A stretch of DNA of 13,882 bases, taken from Chitinophagaceae bacterium. GTDB taxonomy: Bacteria; Bacteroidota; Bacteroidia; Chitinophagales; Chitinophagaceae. Numbering within the stretch: position 1 is the first letter of the stretch; each line of letters opens with the position of its first letter. A program made the translations under genes and the position numbers. This document shows, piece after piece, positions 13,231 to 13,882 of the stretch. Below the pieces are notes generated by a model that saw only the letters and a list, made by a program, of their open reading frames with translations, was not told the origin of the DNA and ran no database searches. The stretch is taken from contig JANXWM010000348.1 in the NCBI GenBank assembly GCA_025351145.1, forward strand, positions 1 through 13,882, written 5' to 3'.

Positions 13231-13882
13231 ATGTTTACGCACTTTAAATTCCAACAGGTATTAATGGCAATTTGTTTGGTATTTTTTTCCTGTATCAATG
13301 CAATGGCACAAGGCGGTTCGGCAAAATTTAAAGTGATCGCATTTTATACGGCAAGAGAAGATCAGGCGCATATTAGCTTTGTGCATGAAGCCAATAAATG
13401 GTTCCCCGAAATGGCGGCCAAATATCATTTTTCGTACGACTCAACAAATAACTGGAACAACCTTAACGCAGCATTTCTTTCCAATTACCAGGTAGTTATT
13501 TTTTTAGACACAAGGCCCGATTCTGCTAACCAGCGTGAGGCCTTTCAAAAGTATATGGAAACTGGCGGCGCATGGATGGGCTTTCATTTTGCAGGGTTTG
13601 CCTTAACACCTTCTGCATTTAACCAGGACTGGAACTGGTACCACAATACGTTTTTAGGGGCAGGTCAATATGCAAGCAATACCTGGAGGCCTGTATCTGC
13701 GATTTTGCGTGTGGAGGACAGCAAACATCCCGCAACAAAACATTTACCAGCAACATTTAAATCTGCGCCCTGCGAATGGTACCGGTGGGGAAATGATTTA
13801 CGCACCAACCCCGATATAAAAATACTTTTATCCATTGACAGCAGCAGCTTTCCGCTGGGTACGGGGCCCAAGCTTTATGAGA
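13231..13882 (+). CDS. Secreted ThuA-domain protein (C-terminus off the right edge)
   Basis: The frame is open from ATG 13231 to the window edge (217 complete codons, no stop). Residues 1-26 are a Sec signal peptide (hydrophobic VLMAICLVFFSCINAMA, cleavage AMA|Q). FFSC at 18-21 is a poor lipobox, so I favour ordinary cleavage. The mature part reads KFKVIAFYTAREDQAHISFV, then SNYQVVIFLDTRPDSANQ, FQKYMETGGAWMGFHFAGF and NWYHNTFLGAGQY, the class-I-amidotransferase-like fold of ThuA proteins (PF06283). These are often linked to sugar use in Bacteroidota. HPATKHLPATFKSAPCEWYR is the typical later part. The catalytic role is not established for the family. The gene is 185 bp after the dioxygenase gene, beyond a terminator, so it has its own transcript. 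Confidence 0.85.
   Translation, partial: MFTHFKFQQVLMAICLVFFSCINAMAQGGSAKFKVIAFYTAREDQAHISFVHEANKWFPEMAAKYHFSYDSTNNWNNLNAAFLSNYQVVIFLDTRPDSANQREAFQKYMETGGAWMGFHFAGFALTPSAFNQDWNWYHNTFLGAGQYASNTWRPVSAILRVEDSKHPATKHLPATFKSAPCEWYRWGNDLRTNPDIKILLSIDSSSFPLGTGPKLYE

Overview
The window looks like ordinary chromosome from a Bacteroidota bacterium, most likely of the Chitinophagaceae. Evidence: AT-rich DNA (moderate GC by eye); genes without strong Shine-Dalgarno sites; several upstream matches to the Bacteroidota TTTG...TAnnTTTG promoter; a secreted protein ending in the LPVxFxxF...W module typical of Bacteroidota; and close resemblance of several proteins to Bacteroidota families as I remember them. 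No rRNA, tRNA, CRISPR array, complete insertion sequence, phage gene or recognised defence system is visible.

Layout. 1-1406 (-): 5' part of a secreted seven-repeat (delta-60) beta-propeller protein that runs off the left edge. 1773-4433 (-): large GH63/MGH1-like glycosidase. 4434-5052: gene-free region with a dispersed repeat, a 42-bp tandem repeat and a CACAGAG duplication. 5053-5974 (-): AT-rich pair of small unknown genes, probably one operon. 6242-7030 (-): scpA. 7163-7597 (-): mscL. 7663-8412 (-): PPK2-family polyphosphate kinase. 8464-9384 (+): EamA/DMT transporter. 9463-9885 (-): lipocalin-like lipoprotein. 10085-10582 (-): TPR protein. 10735-11709 (-): deoxyhypusine-synthase-like enzyme. 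12155-13045 (+): Tat-exported intradiol-dioxygenase-like protein. 13231 to the right edge (+): secreted ThuA-domain protein, incomplete.

The genes are mostly single transcription units of unrelated function: chromosome condensation (ScpA), osmotic safety valve (MscL), polyphosphate/nucleotide metabolism (PPK2), a possible polyamine enzyme (DHS-like), and secreted or envelope proteins. Clear intrinsic terminators follow mscL, the DHS-like gene and the dioxygenase; a weaker hairpin follows the TPR gene. Two of these terminators lie inside the long open frames of the next gene downstream, which shows that the longest-ORF starts of scpA and the TPR gene are wrong.

The most notable structure is not a gene. 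A repeat of roughly 65-90 bp with the core TTGCGTCGCACTCTTGTAC occurs seven times in the gaps between genes, in both orientations. Four copies sit at the 3' end of a gene in that gene's orientation. Two copies with 50 identical bp form an inverted pair around the AT-rich unknown gene pair, and one copy lies inside a 149-bp element with imperfect terminal inverted repeats (MITE-like). I do not recognise a named family for it.
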